Source: a bacterium
GTDB lineage: Bacteria > Arandabacterota > Arandabacteria > Arandabacterales > Arandabacteraceae
Direction of reading: 5' to 3'
Length of the DNA stretch: 64,000 nucleotides
NCBI GenBank assembly: GCA_029933125.1
Contig: JAOZOU010000004.1
Span: 280,133 to 344,132, forward strand
Below, one piece after another: positions 41,820 to 51,606 of the stretch. Position 1 is the stretch's first letter, and the number at the start of each line of letters is the position of its first letter. A model generated the notes under the pieces. The model was given only the letters and a program-made list of their open reading frames with translations. It was not told the origin of the DNA and made no database searches. Both the position numbers and the translations under genes were made by a program.

Positions 41820-43313
41820 TTGCCACTGGTTTTCACCTTGTTGTTATCTCGGTCCCGTCCCTTGAGCAGGTTGGCTCGTTTGTTCAATATGGGTTCCAGG
41901 TTTGCCGATAGACAGATTGACATGGATTCATCGAGGCATCAAGTCATTCTCATCACTATCGACACCTTGCGAGCCGATCATCTTGGCTCAAGCGGCTATC
42001 ATCGCAACACGGCACCCGCACTCAACCGCCTGGCTCTAAGTGGGATCACATTCAGCTGGGCATTCAGTCCCACCTCCTACACCGTACCTTCGCATTATTC
42101 ACTAATGACATCGAGATATCCAAGCTTCCACTCGGTTGGCTTTCACAATGGACGAGTACCGGTGCGCGATTGTGATGAGACAACGCTCGCTGAGACCTTG
42201 CAAACCAGAGGTTTTGCTACGGGAGCGTTCATCAGCTCGAGCGTGCTAAGTCTCCGCAATGCCCCTCAGATTGGGAAAGGATTTACCGAATTCGATGAAG
42301 CGATGACTCATCATGAAAGCACTCGCCAGGTTGAGCTGAGAAGATGGGCAATGTTCACTAATAAGGCAGCCCTGGCCTGGATTGAAACCAATCGATGCAG
42401 AGACTTCTTCTGCTGGATTCACTACATGGATGTGCATGGTCCATATGAAGCGCCACAGCCATATTGTGACTGGTTTCTCAATGAGATTATGGGTCTGCCC
42501 GAGCATCACCTCAAGGTTGTGCCCAATGGAGCTCTCGGTGGGATACCAAAGTACCAACTACTGACAAGGGCTTTAGCAACGAAGCCAGTTGAGCCCCAGC
42601 GCAACTTTCACTACTACGTCGCTCGGTATGATGGCGGTATCCGTTACGTCGACGCAGCGCTCGATGATCTTCTGGCTGGTCTGCGAAAAATTGGGATTGT
42701 TGACGACATTCTTCTTATCATCACATCGGATCAAGGTGAGGCACTTGGTGAGAACAGCGCCTATTTTTTCCATGGACTGACCGTTACGCTTGATCAAGTG
42801 CATGTGCCGTTGATTTTCGCTTTCCCGAAGTTATGTGGTTTCCGACCAAGATTGGTAACAACTCAGGTTAGCCTCATCGATCTTGCACCAACAATTTTGG
42901 ACTGGCTTGGACTACATGGTCCACCTACCTATCAAGGACGCTCACTCTTGGATGTTGCGCGAGGTTTGAATCCGGCCCATATGCACAATCGGGTGATCTT
43001 TGCGGAAACGCAGACTCAGGTGTGTGCGATTGGACCGATGGTGCAGTTTCTGCTGGGGAAGGGTATTCCTGAGGAACTGGAGTTCCCTTTCTACCATCCT
43101 GATGCGCCGACTGCTCAAGCGGTGGTAAGTTACCGGGATTCTGTATCATACCCTCGAGAGTCGGCGATGCAAAATCTCAGGGTTGAGGTAGAAGCCTACA
43201 TGGAGAGGGCAAGTCGAGCCCGCAGGACTATTCTTTCCCGCAAAGCTGGTCCGGCTGAGCAGCCCGATGAAGCTTTGATCTATTCTCATCTCGAAGCCCT
43301 CGGCTACGTCTAG
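41820..43313 (+). CDS. Sulfatase-like hydrolase (alkaline phosphatase superfamily)
   Basis: Up to 497 residues. The metal-binding ITIDTLRADHLG at the start, TSYTVPSHYSLMTSRYP at the nucleophile position, and TSDQGEALGE and FHGLTV near the second metal site mark a sulfatase fold. The nucleophile slot reads T-x-P-S, not C/S-x-P-S-R, so formylglycine formation is not expected; Thr is the nucleophile in phosphoethanolamine- and phosphoglycerol-transferase relatives. The start is unclear: TTG 41820, ATG 41889 and ATG 41922 are possible, and none has a good ribosome site. I see no signal peptide. Confidence 0.75.
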   Translation: MPLVFTLLLSRSRPLSRLARLFNMGSRFADRQIDMDSSRHQVILITIDTLRADHLGSSGYHRNTAPALNRLALSGITFSWAFSPTSYTVPSHYSLMTSRYPSFHSVGFHNGRVPVRDCDETTLAETLQTRGFATGAFISSSVLSLRNAPQIGKGFTEFDEAMTHHESTRQVELRRWAMFTNKAALAWIETNRCRDFFCWIHYMDVHGPYEAPQPYCDWFLNEIMGLPEHHLKVVPNGALGGIPKYQLLTRALATKPVEPQRNFHYYVARYDGGIRYVDAALDDLLAGLRKIGIVDDILLIITSDQGEALGENSAYFFHGLTVTLDQVHVPLIFAFPKLCGFRPRLVTTQVSLIDLAPTILDWLGLHGPPTYQGRSLLDVARGLNPAHMHNRVIFAETQTQVCAIGPMVQFLLGKGIPEELEFPFYHPDAPTAQAVVSYRDSVSYPRESAMQNLRVEVEAYMERASRARRTILSRKAGPAEQPDEALIYSHLEALGYV

Positions 43314-43475
43314 CGGGTCGGAGCCAAAAAGCTGCACTCGATACCAGGCCCCGTGCCCAAAATGGACTCTCATTGGGTAGTTTGTTGCGAAATCGACAGA
43401 TAGCGTTGTACATGATTCTAGCGCGACCCCTAGTTCTTGGTGTTGCGTGGGGTGAGTTGGGGGGTGGTTGTTTCG

Positions 43476-43708
43476 CCTGAGGGCTATCTCGGGAAGTCCA
43501 TAGGTTCGGACAGGTGCTAGCCGACCATCGTGAAATATGCTCCTACATTGCCTATCTCGAGTCTGTCTCATCCGCGATCGATGTTGCCGCACTGGGTAAG
43601 ACAAGTCTCAGAAATGATCTTATTATGGCCGTGGCAACCTCTCCTGAGATAGCCGAATGTGCTCAAACCTATCAAGAGATCGCCCACGCATTCTCCCGGC
43701 CTCGTCAA
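43476..43708 (+). pseudogene. N-terminal fragment of an M14 (carboxypeptidase-like) peptidase, frameshifted
   Basis: Frame one (from 43476) reads [13 protein letters not shown]. After a one-base loss at about 43514 the reading continues as [16 protein letters not shown], then [20 protein letters not shown] and [22 protein letters not shown]. This matches the start of bacterial M14 peptidases (LADW..I..YF, IGKTTEGR, SPEN, Y.EI...L..PR). The zinc-binding HxxE part and everything after it are gone. The hppA promoter begins just behind it. An apparent longer hppA frame into this fragment is an accident. Confidence 0.7.
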
Positions 43709-43715
43709 TATCCCC

Positions 43716-43745
43716 TTGACGTCTTGCAGGTTTTTTCTTTAGGAT
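43716..43745 (+). promoter_or_regulatory. hppA promoter
   Basis: TTGACG (43716-43721), 18 bases, TAGGAT (43740-43745), 47 bases before the hppA ATG. Confidence 0.6.
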
Positions 43746-43792
43746 TTGACGGCTCTTGGCCGAAACGTGAAAACCTGAGGAGGTATTACCAC

Positions 43793-45778
43793 ATGAGCAT
43801 TCCTTTGACAGGCATCATCGTTGGATTTGCCGGACTTATCTATGCTGCTATTCTTTTTGTCCTTGTGAGCCGTAATCCCTCTGGGACTGAGAAGATGAGG
43901 GAGATCTCAGAGCTCATCCATAGTGGTGCAATGGCTTTTCTCAGGAGGGAGTATTCCACCCTCATTGGATTCATAGTAATTCTCTTCGTGGTGCTCTCAG
44001 TGGCAATCTCCTACAAAACGGGAATTGCCTTTGTCAGTGGTGCTTGCTCTTCAATGCTAGCAGGTTTCCTCGGGCTGAAAGCTGCAACAAGAGCAAACGT
44101 CAGGACAGCCCAGGGTGCAACAAAGAGTCAGAGCAGAGCTCTGACAATAGCATTCTCGGGCGGGGCAGTGATGGGAATGGCTGTAGCAAGTCTTGGAGTT
44201 CTTGGCATTTCCGTCTTCTACCTAGCATTTAAGCAGGATCCTCAAATAATAAGTGGATTCGCAATGGGTGCAAGTTCGATTGCTCTGTTTGCTCGAGTTG
44301 GGGGAGGGATATACACTAAGTCGGCAGATGTTGGGGCTGATCTTGTTGGCAAGGTTGAAGCTGGTATACCCGAGGACGATCCTCGTAACCCTGCTGTAAT
44401 TGCAGACAATGTTGGCGACAATGTTGGTGATACCGCTGGCATGGGTGCTGATCTTTTTGAATCATATGTGGGCTCAGTTGTTGCAAGCATCGCAATAGCT
44501 GCAACTCTTGATCCTGCATTGCGTACATCACTTATGGCTTTGCCCATTCTTATAGTGGCTGTTGGCACTATAGCATCGTTTGTAGGGAGCCTAGCTGTCC
44601 GTATTTTTCAGTCAAGGAATCCCCAGGTGGCACTCAGATATTCGACATATGTCAGTGTTGCCCTACTTGCGATTGCCACATATGTGATAGTCGGCAAGAT
44701 GGGGCTGGGAGCGAAGTATGCATCTGCCGTGCTTTCCGGGATTCTCGCTGGTGTTGCCATAGGGGGTCTTTCCGAATACTACACTTCAGGTCCACCGATA
44801 AAGGTGATAGCAGAGTCATGCAAGACTGGTGTGGCTACGAATATCATATCCGGCCTCTCGGTTGGTATGATGAGCACCACTTTACCGATTCTGGCAATAG
44901 CTGTGGCAATTTTTGCAGCCTACCACTTCGCAGGTGTTTACGGCATAGGAATGGCAGCTGTTGGTATGCTGGCTACGATCGGTATGACAATGTCAGTAGA
45001 TGCTTATGGGCCGATTGCTGACAATGCTGGCGGAATAGCTGAGATGAGTGGACTTGGGCCAGATGTGAGAAAGATTACCGATCGCCTTGATGCACTAGGC
45101 AACACAACAGCTGCAATTGGCAAAGGATTTGCAATTGGATCAGCAGCTCTTACAGCTCTTGCGCTTTTCACAGCCTATTCGAGAACTGTTGAACTCAAGG
45201 TGATCGACATCAAGGAGCCAACCACGGTTATTGGCCTTCTCATCGGCGGCGCTCTACCCTTCCTGTTTGCAGCTCTCACTATGCGTGCTGTTGGAAGAGC
45301 TGCCTTTAAGATAGTTGAGGAGGTTCGGCGCCAGTTCAAGGAGATTCCCGGTTTGATGGAAGGTAAGGCTAAACCTGATCCAGCTACTTGTGTTGACATC
45401 AGCACGCGGGGTGCTCTTAAGGAAATGATCGCACCTGGGTTCCTGGCTGTTCTCTCGCCAGCAATTGTAGGAATAGTGCTCGGACCGGAATCCTTAGGTG
45501 GTCTCCTGGCTGGGGCGACGGTGACGGGTGTCCTCTTGGCCATCATGATGGCCAATGGTGGCGGGGCCTGGGACAATGCCAAGAAGTGGATTGAGGCTGG
45601 CAATCTTGGTGGAAAGGGCTCGGATGCTCATAAGGCAGCAGTTGTAGGCGACACTGTCGGTGATCCATTCAAGGATACCTCAGGACCTTCGATGAACATC
45701 TTGATAAAGCTCATGTCGGTTGTCTCACTCGTTTTTGGCGTTGTTTTAGCAAGAATCCACTTGCAGATCTTCGGTTAG
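43793..45778 (+). CDS. hppA: Membrane-bound ion-pumping pyrophosphatase
   Basis: A 661-residue protein with about 15 membrane segments that couples PPi hydrolysis to H+ (or Na+) export. The substrate motifs are [39 protein letters not shown] and the C-terminal [34 protein letters not shown] has Ala before Ile-Gly-Lys, where K+-dependent enzymes have ATTKG-like Ala-Lys differences, so K+ dependence is left open. GAGGAGGT at 43777-43784 fixes the start at 43793. It ends convergently with a 33-base overlap into the sensor gene. Confidence 0.95.
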   Translation: MSIPLTGIIVGFAGLIYAAILFVLVSRNPSGTEKMREISELIHSGAMAFLRREYSTLIGFIVILFVVLSVAISYKTGIAFVSGACSSMLAGFLGLKAATRANVRTAQGATKSQSRALTIAFSGGAVMGMAVASLGVLGISVFYLAFKQDPQIISGFAMGASSIALFARVGGGIYTKSADVGADLVGKVEAGIPEDDPRNPAVIADNVGDNVGDTAGMGADLFESYVGSVVASIAIAATLDPALRTSLMALPILIVAVGTIASFVGSLAVRIFQSRNPQVALRYSTYVSVALLAIATYVIVGKMGLGAKYASAVLSGILAGVAIGGLSEYYTSGPPIKVIAESCKTGVATNIISGLSVGMMSTTLPILAIAVAIFAAYHFAGVYGIGMAAVGMLATIGMTMSVDAYGPIADNAGGIAEMSGLGPDVRKITDRLDALGNTTAAIGKGFAIGSAALTALALFTAYSRTVELKVIDIKEPTTVIGLLIGGALPFLFAALTMRAVGRAAFKIVEEVRRQFKEIPGLMEGKAKPDPATCVDISTRGALKEMIAPGFLAVLSPAIVGIVLGPESLGGLLAGATVTGVLLAIMMANGGGAWDNAKKWIEAGNLGGKGSDAHKAAVVGDTVGDPFKDTSGPSMNILIKLMSVVSLVFGVVLARIHLQIFG

Positions 45779-47983
45779 TTCCTGAGGGTGCCCAGGATCT
45801 GAAGGTGAAGCAAGTTTTTGCCCCTCTTCACCAAGGATTGAGGTGGCAAGATTGGTTATCTTCTTGGTGACGCAAGCTATCTTGAGGGCTGCCTCTTCAA
45901 TTTGTTTGAGCCTTCCATAGGTTGGTTCATCGGTTTCTGTGTGTTGCTTGAGAAGAAGCTGAGCTTGACCAAGTATGGAAAAGAGGGGTTGATTGATTTC
46001 GTGGTTGGCTGCCACAGCTATCTCGCTGAGCATAGCCATCTTTTCCGACTGGAGAAGGCTCTCCTGAGATTGCTTGAGGCGATTGACCGTCGCTTCCAGC
46101 TCCTGATTGAGCCGAGTTATCTGTTCGTGTCTGAGCTGCATTTCCCTGTTTCTCTCAAACAGCTTCTTTTCTATGTTTTTCCTTTCAGTAATGTCGCGAA
46201 TGATTACGGAGAGAGCCTGCTCGCCACCATAATCTGATGGATAGATGGTTACCTCGACTGGCACAATTGTCCCCGATGAATGGATAAGCTTGGATTCACA
46301 CCTTATGCGTGCTTGAGGTGTTATCTTCTCTTCGAGCATGGAGCTATCGGGAAAAAGGCATCCGACTTTGTTTCCTATAACCTCATGGATGGGAAGACCG
46401 CTCAGTTCGGAGATCGATCTATTGGCATAGACAATGGTTCCGTTGGTGACGACGATATAGCCATCATCAAGCTCTTCTACAAGCTTTCTAAACTTGGCTT
46501 CGGATCTGTCTAGCTGATCCTCAAGCTTTGCCTTTTCCGTTACGTCGCTTATGATCGCAATGCCACCGATTGTTCTCCCTTCACCATCTCTGTGGGGCAG
46601 AATGCGAATGTTCTGTACGACCTCAGTGCCATCAAGATTCTTTCGGCGCCATCCATTTCTCACAAAGGGCTTACCCGATTTCACCATCTCGATAATCTCG
46701 GCGAAGCCCTGATCCAGAAGGTGGGGAAAAGCTTCAAAGAGATGCCTGCCTATGAAATCTGAAGGTTTGTAACCGTAAAGCTTCTCAAATCCCTTGCTGA
46801 ACATGGTTATTCTGAAAGAATTGTCAACCACGAGAATTGCAAGATCGACGCTGTCAACCACAGTCTCAACGTATTCCTTCAGGCTGCTCATCTGATTGAG
46901 CTGGCGTGTCGTATCTTCAAGGAGCATGAGATTTTCTATCGCAATTGATAGCATATTAGAAAGGGCAGACATGTTCTCAATCTCATCCTCGGCAAATACC
47001 CTGGGCCAGCGCTTCTCACAGACAAGTAGTACGCCAAGAACATCAGTTTTGCCCCTTAACTTAACCACCATGCCTGTCTTCAAATCGAGGGATCTGCTGA
47101 TTTCGCTGTGCCCAAACTCCGATGAGGTATCTATGATCTCGACGTCGCCCTCAGGAAGTTCGTCGATGCCAATTGCAAAGCTTTCGAAGTCCTGGGAATC
47201 GAATTTGTGCCCCCAGATACTCGACAGCTTGAAGTCTTTTTGGGGGTTATGCCTGAGAAATAGAGCAACAATCGATCCGCCAAGCAATTCGCCTGTCACC
47301 TTGGTCGCCAAAGTGGCAAGTTCCTTGAGGGTAGAACAACAAGCGAATCGGGTGCCAAGAGAAATCAGTCTGGTGAGATTCTCATTCTGTCTGCGTAGAT
47401 CCTCCATGATGTTAACAAATGAGGCTTCTGCCGCCTTGAGTTCGGTATTCTGCTGCTCAAGTTCCTGTCTTGCTCTGGTCTCACGCTGGATTGCTCTCGA
47501 TACTTCTATCACCCTTGCGACACATGAAATATAGGAAGCAAAGAGGAGTGAATCAACGCTGTCAGGCTTATCCTTAGGCTCAAGGATGGCCCAGAAAGAG
47601 ACCTCACGCTCAACATCTGCCCTGTAGACCACGTGATTTGGAGTGAGGTTTTCTTCGATCGTGCGGTCATTTAGCAGCCATATCTTTGGTATGCCCGAGG
47701 CTTCCCATGTCAACTCACCAATCCTCTCTTGAAGATCGTCCACCAGGCCAACAAGATTATCGCCGTCCCATTGCTGAAGATTGTGCCTTGCGACAAGCTG
47801 GGTACCATTCTGTCTCGTGAGGATAAGAACCCCTGTTTTGATTTCACACCTCTGGGTGAAGCTTTCGAAAGATCTTGAAATTGCAACTATGAGCCCTGGC
47901 CAGGAATCCAATCTGGCAGTGTTAAACCGGGTGATGATATCTATGAGGATTTCATGCGAATTGTGGATCTTCCTGTCTGACAC
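45746..47983 (-). CDS. GAF-PAS-PAS sensor with HisKA region but no ATPase domain
   Basis: A 745-residue cytoplasmic sensor. An N-terminal GAF-like part (to about 160), a coiled coil, a GAF domain (about 195-350), two PAS domains (about 365-480 and 490-605) and another coiled coil lead to a HisKA-like helix pair with [15 protein letters not shown]. The phospho-acceptor His is near residue 661. Only about 84 residues follow and there are no N, G1 or G2 boxes of a HATPase domain. It cannot autophosphorylate as a normal kinase; it may be trans-phosphorylated or truncated. GTG 47983 has GGAGGAT upstream. Confidence 0.8.
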   Translation of the reverse strand: MSDRKIHNSHEILIDIITRFNTARLDSWPGLIVAISRSFESFTQRCEIKTGVLILTRQNGTQLVARHNLQQWDGDNLVGLVDDLQERIGELTWEASGIPKIWLLNDRTIEENLTPNHVVYRADVEREVSFWAILEPKDKPDSVDSLLFASYISCVARVIEVSRAIQRETRARQELEQQNTELKAAEASFVNIMEDLRRQNENLTRLISLGTRFACCSTLKELATLATKVTGELLGGSIVALFLRHNPQKDFKLSSIWGHKFDSQDFESFAIGIDELPEGDVEIIDTSSEFGHSEISRSLDLKTGMVVKLRGKTDVLGVLLVCEKRWPRVFAEDEIENMSALSNMLSIAIENLMLLEDTTRQLNQMSSLKEYVETVVDSVDLAILVVDNSFRITMFSKGFEKLYGYKPSDFIGRHLFEAFPHLLDQGFAEIIEMVKSGKPFVRNGWRRKNLDGTEVVQNIRILPHRDGEGRTIGGIAIISDVTEKAKLEDQLDRSEAKFRKLVEELDDGYIVVTNGTIVYANRSISELSGLPIHEVIGNKVGCLFPDSSMLEEKITPQARIRCESKLIHSSGTIVPVEVTIYPSDYGGEQALSVIIRDITERKNIEKKLFERNREMQLRHEQITRLNQELEATVNRLKQSQESLLQSEKMAMLSEIAVAANHEINQPLFSILGQAQLLLKQHTETDEPTYGRLKQIEEAALKIACVTKKITNLATSILGEEGQKLASPSDPGHPQELTEDLQVDSC

Positions 47984-47989
47984 CTTGAA

Positions 47990-48100
47990 TTATCCTCCAG
48001 CCCTGAATCCTGCTTCTCTTGAGGATGGCTTATGCGACGCTGAGGTCCAGTGATAGGCGGCGATGATGACAAATGGCTTTGCCAACCTAGATTCATCCAT
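47990..48100 (-). CDS. Short ORF (36 aa) preceding the sensor gene
   Basis: ATG at 48100 has AAGGGGGAAG at a good distance upstream. The frame encodes 36 residues (MDESRLAKPFVIIAAYHW then a Ser/Lys/Gly-rich tail) and stops seven bases before the GTG of the sensor gene. No homology is recognised. It could be a small protein, a leader peptide controlling the sensor by translational coupling, or chance. Confidence 0.35.
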   Translation of the reverse strand: MDESRLAKPFVIIAAYHWTSASHKPSSREAGFRAGG

Positions 48101-48162
48101 GAACTTCCCCCTTGTCACATAGATGCTCCCTGCTTTTGTTTCGGCTCGAAGCCAAGAATGCT

Positions 48163-49074
48163 TTAGGCAATGGGTTTGTTTAGTGGGGTTTCGTCCTGAA
48201 TCCAGCCGTGCGATATGCCGTAGCTCTCGACAAGCGAAAGGGCATATTCTCTCTCAGTACGAGATAGCTTGCGGTTCAGCGTGCTAAATTCAAATGCTCT
48301 ATTGGCTGGGAAGAACTGGAACATTAGGCTCAGTGGGGTATCCTGAGGAAGCTCCTGGGAAACATATTTCAAAATAGCTCTTGTCTCAGATAGGTGGGAG
48401 GGTAGTACAAGGTGCCTTAAAATTACTCCCCGTGTTGCTATCCCATGGTGTGTGAGAAGGCCAGATCCTACCATGCGAATGGCCTCACGCAGAGCCTTGC
48501 GATTGAAATGGGGATAATCCGCAGCGTCGGAGTAGGCGGCGGCAATCTCACAGCTCCAGTAGCGTATGTCGAAAAGATATATATCCACTATGTCCCTGAG
48601 ATTTCTTAGAGTTTCAGGCTTTTCATAGCCACTTGTATTGTAGACTATGGGGATTAGCAAACCTGTCTTGCGCGCCTTGAGGATCGCAAGGACCACTGAG
48701 GAGAGATAGTGGGTTGGGGTCACGAGATTTATGTTGTGAGCTCCCTTCCTTTGAAGATCTAGCATCATTTGTGCAAGGTCGTCTACTGAGGCAATGTTGC
48801 CATATCCGTAGTGGCTAATGGGATAGTTCTGGCAGTAGACACACCGCATGTTGCAATGGGAAAAAAAGATTGTGCCGGATCCATGCCTGCCTGAAATAGG
48901 AGGCTCTTCACCATGGTGCAGGCAATAACTTGCAACCTTTGGCTCGGCTCCTGCGCTGCAATAGCCAATCTCCCCGCGCTTGCGATTTACGCCACACTCC
49001 CTCGGGCAGAGTCGGCACTTGTCAAGGTTTTGCATGAAGTATTCTACTTGCTCTCGAGAAACTTCCTCAGCCAT
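48163..49074 (-). CDS. PflX-like radical SAM protein (COG1313 type)
   Basis: A 303-residue protein. The radical SAM motif is CNMRCVYCQNYPIS, preceded by the conserved N-terminal CRLCPRECGVNR ... GYCSAG cluster and the EPPISG motif. These resemble pyruvate formate-lyase-activating enzymes and the AmrS group; a second family member is encoded at 21211. Substrate is unknown and no glycyl radical enzyme is in the window. It lacks a clear ribosome site and lies eight bases from a candidate -10 box. Downstream are the 36-aa ORF and the sensor gene. Confidence 0.82.
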   Translation of the reverse strand: MAEEVSREQVEYFMQNLDKCRLCPRECGVNRKRGEIGYCSAGAEPKVASYCLHHGEEPPISGRHGSGTIFFSHCNMRCVYCQNYPISHYGYGNIASVDDLAQMMLDLQRKGAHNINLVTPTHYLSSVVLAILKARKTGLLIPIVYNTSGYEKPETLRNLRDIVDIYLFDIRYWSCEIAAAYSDAADYPHFNRKALREAIRMVGSGLLTHHGIATRGVILRHLVLPSHLSETRAILKYVSQELPQDTPLSLMFQFFPANRAFEFSTLNRKLSRTEREYALSLVESYGISHGWIQDETPLNKPIA

Positions 49075-49082
49075 ACATACTA

Positions 49083-49112
49083 AATTTACAGCCTGGTTGG
49101 TTCTCGAGGCAA
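49083..49112 (-). promoter_or_regulatory. Candidate promoter of the PflX-like gene
   Basis: Minus strand TTGCCT (49112-49107), 18 bases, TAAATT (49088-49083). The ATG is eight bases downstream and no ribosome site is seen. Confidence 0.4.
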
Positions 49113-49149
49113 TGCTTTAGGAACCCGACGCGACGTGTTCAGTCGAGTC

Positions 49150-50067
49150 TCAGTAGGGAGTGATAAAGGTTATGGAAAAGTGGTGACTGAGGCCAAAGGC
49201 ATCGGAATCGGATTGGAAGGCATATCTTATGGTATAGGGTTTGTGAGTAAAGCCGAAGCCTCCTGTGAAAATCGTCCTGCTTGAGGTAGATTTGCGCTCA
49301 AGAAAGCCGAGCTCCACCTCGAGACCTCTATAGGCTGGTGACTCCACTCCTAAACCTAAACGTGACTCTCCTGAGGCGAGCCACTCGGCGCCAAGGTTAA
49401 ACCTTGTCCCGTAGGGGGCATTTAGTGTGGCGGATGACGCAAGTATGAAAGGTGGTCTTTCATCTTCGGCATCTTTCCATGCAATCCTGCCCGCTATGTT
49501 CCTCAAAACCAGGCCAACAGATGTACGAGCGTTAAGCTCTATCCTTGTGCCGATGTCTAAGCCATAGCCCGATGCTGAAACATCATTTAGGTCTGAGGTG
49601 GAGAAAAGCAGTTTAGTTGTCATGCCAAATGAGACATACGGAGCAAACGCATAACCAAAACCCAGAAAGATCGTCTCACATGACCAGTCACTTCCTTCGG
49701 CAAGCTCAACTGCCCTGTGCTTCAAAGCAATGCCCAATCCCAATCGCTTTGTGTCTAACTCCTTACCTGGACACTCCAGCAATCTCCCAAATGATTTGCC
49801 AGCGACAAAGCCCATGGTTGACGCATTCAAGTTCTCAACTAGACCACCATGCTTGAAACTGATCTGGAGGCTTCCCACATGGGGGAGGCACGAAGGGTTA
49901 CTTTGAAAACCTTCTATTGTACCGGTCTCGGCAAGAGATATCGACCCTAGGGCAAGAGCATGGACAGACGGGTCAGGCTCGAGGCCAATTCCCCCCTTTC
50001 CATCATGAGCTCTCAGCGAGGTTGCACCGACAATAAGACCGATCAAGATAACACAAAGATGCTTCAT
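49150..50067 (-). CDS. PorV/PorQ-family outer-membrane protein
   Basis: A 305-residue protein with a signal peptide (KHLCVILIGLIVGATSLRAH). The mature N-terminus GLEPDPSVHALALGSISLAE ... NPSCLPH matches the conserved start of PorV/UPF0164 proteins. Alternating beta-strands run to a C-terminal aromatic-ended strand (HHFSITFITPY), as expected for an outer-membrane barrel. Relatives serve in type IX secretion or as fatty-acid-type porins. It overlaps the Ig-domain protein gene by four bases, so both are likely made and exported together. Confidence 0.82.
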   Translation of the reverse strand: MKHLCVILIGLIVGATSLRAHDGKGGIGLEPDPSVHALALGSISLAETGTIEGFQSNPSCLPHVGSLQISFKHGGLVENLNASTMGFVAGKSFGRLLECPGKELDTKRLGLGIALKHRAVELAEGSDWSCETIFLGFGYAFAPYVSFGMTTKLLFSTSDLNDVSASGYGLDIGTRIELNARTSVGLVLRNIAGRIAWKDAEDERPPFILASSATLNAPYGTRFNLGAEWLASGESRLGLGVESPAYRGLEVELGFLERKSTSSRTIFTGGFGFTHKPYTIRYAFQSDSDAFGLSHHFSITFITPY

Positions 50068-51596
50068 CTCGCTATAGCCACCGCCTTCTTCTCTATCCTT
50101 GTATCGCCATCCTCAAAAGTTATCTTGAAAATGAGCAGATAGATGCCATTTCTTACAGGTTTGCCGCTATCGTCCTCGAGATTCCACTCATATTCTCCGT
50201 ATTGCTCAGCCTTTGGCCAAGTCACTGTGACAATGTGCTCACCGTCGAGAGAATAGACATCCATGCTTATTGCTGATGGCTGCTTCGTGAGATTTATCTC
50301 TATCCTCGAATCTCTTTCAAGATGTTCGGGTACTCTTATCCCTATTGGCTCAGTATAGGTAACCAGGGATGTCTCAGATGGAGCTGAAGTGTGACCTGCT
50401 ATATCTTCTGCTATCGCATAGATGCTATTTTCACCTAATTCAAGGTTGACCTTCGCAGCGAAGGACCCCACTGCTGAGCACTCTACGCCAATCTGACTCA
50501 CACCATTTACATATATGAAAACTGAGTCAAGTGGACTTGACGTACCCGAAATCTCAAGCTCAGGAGAGTTGACCTCGCCTGGCAAGGCAGCTAAGGTCGG
50601 ACGGGCTGGTGGTGTGGTGTCAATTGTGAGTGTGAAGGTCGCATGCAAAAAGTGTCCAAGACTATCGCTGGCCACACATTCGAGATCGAAATCACCTTCC
50701 GTAAGGAGACTATCCGGCCAGGGAAGTTGCCAGTAGAAGGTATCTCTTACGACAGTCACAGCAGGTATTGTAAAATCCCCATCTGAGGTGAATCGCAAAC
50801 CAAGAGAATCCAGCCCATTGCGGTCAAAGGCGAATCCGCCAACACTATCGGGAAAAGATGTGAGAATTGAAGCTTTGGGATAGATGAATTCGATAGAAGG
50901 ACCCGAAATATCGAGATCAACAATATATGAACTTTGGGTGGAGTTACCAGCCTTGTCGAAGGCTTTTATCCAGAGGTCGTAAAGTCCATCATCTTTCTGA
51001 CGTCCGTCCCACTTGCATGTGACAACTGCGTGAACATCGAGGATCTGGGTTTGGCAAAGCGTATCTACCTGGTCGTCGAAGACAATCCATATAAGTATTT
51101 CATCATGCTCATCAGCATCGAGCGGAGTGAGCTCAATCGTGACAAGCGAATCACTTGATTCTACATCAGGAGCATAAGGATTGGGCCAGATGAGAGCATC
51201 AAAAGCAGGACTTGTATTGTCAAGGACAACACCGGCTGAGACAGGTCCAGCTGTTTGAGAATCACTCATGGCAAGGATCTCAAAGGAGTACCTTCCCTCG
51301 GGAGCAGTGGATCCGGAAGTTGTCCTCCCATTCCAGATCTTGGTTACACTTCCAGATGTGTGCTTCTCGCCATCCGCAAGCAGGCGGATAGGGATACCAC
51401 CCGAATCAACAACGCCGATCCAGACGAGTGCAGTTTCGTTATCGGTGGCAACGCTGAAGGTGAGCGTTGTAAAGTCCTGGATGCCATCACCATTTGGCGA
51501 AAAGAAAGGTGGGGTAACACTCACACCACCGATCTCTATCATGGAATGGCTTATGCCTGGAAATGCCAGGGCGATTGCTAAAATCAGCCTTACCAT
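50064..51596 (-). CDS. Exported multi-Ig protein with C-terminal FlgD-like domain
   Basis: A 510-residue protein with a short signal peptide (VRLILAIALAFPGISHS). Repeated Ig-like units follow, several with the boundary motif DTTPP or DNTSP. A final FlgD-type domain (EYEWNLEDDSGKPVRNGIYL) resembles the C-terminus of the subtilase at 29443. The start PPFFSPNGDGIQD is a recurring motif of gliding-motility-type surface proteins. It is cotranscribed with a PorV-like protein and is probably a cell-surface structural or binding protein. Confidence 0.8.
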   Translation of the reverse strand: MVRLILAIALAFPGISHSMIEIGGVSVTPPFFSPNGDGIQDFTTLTFSVATDNETALVWIGVVDSGGIPIRLLADGEKHTSGSVTKIWNGRTTSGSTAPEGRYSFEILAMSDSQTAGPVSAGVVLDNTSPAFDALIWPNPYAPDVESSDSLVTIELTPLDADEHDEILIWIVFDDQVDTLCQTQILDVHAVVTCKWDGRQKDDGLYDLWIKAFDKAGNSTQSSYIVDLDISGPSIEFIYPKASILTSFPDSVGGFAFDRNGLDSLGLRFTSDGDFTIPAVTVVRDTFYWQLPWPDSLLTEGDFDLECVASDSLGHFLHATFTLTIDTTPPARPTLAALPGEVNSPELEISGTSSPLDSVFIYVNGVSQIGVECSAVGSFAAKVNLELGENSIYAIAEDIAGHTSAPSETSLVTYTEPIGIRVPEHLERDSRIEINLTKQPSAISMDVYSLDGEHIVTVTWPKAEQYGEYEWNLEDDSGKPVRNGIYLLIFKITFEDGDTRIEKKAVAIAR

Positions 51597-51606
51597 AATG
51601 AACTCT

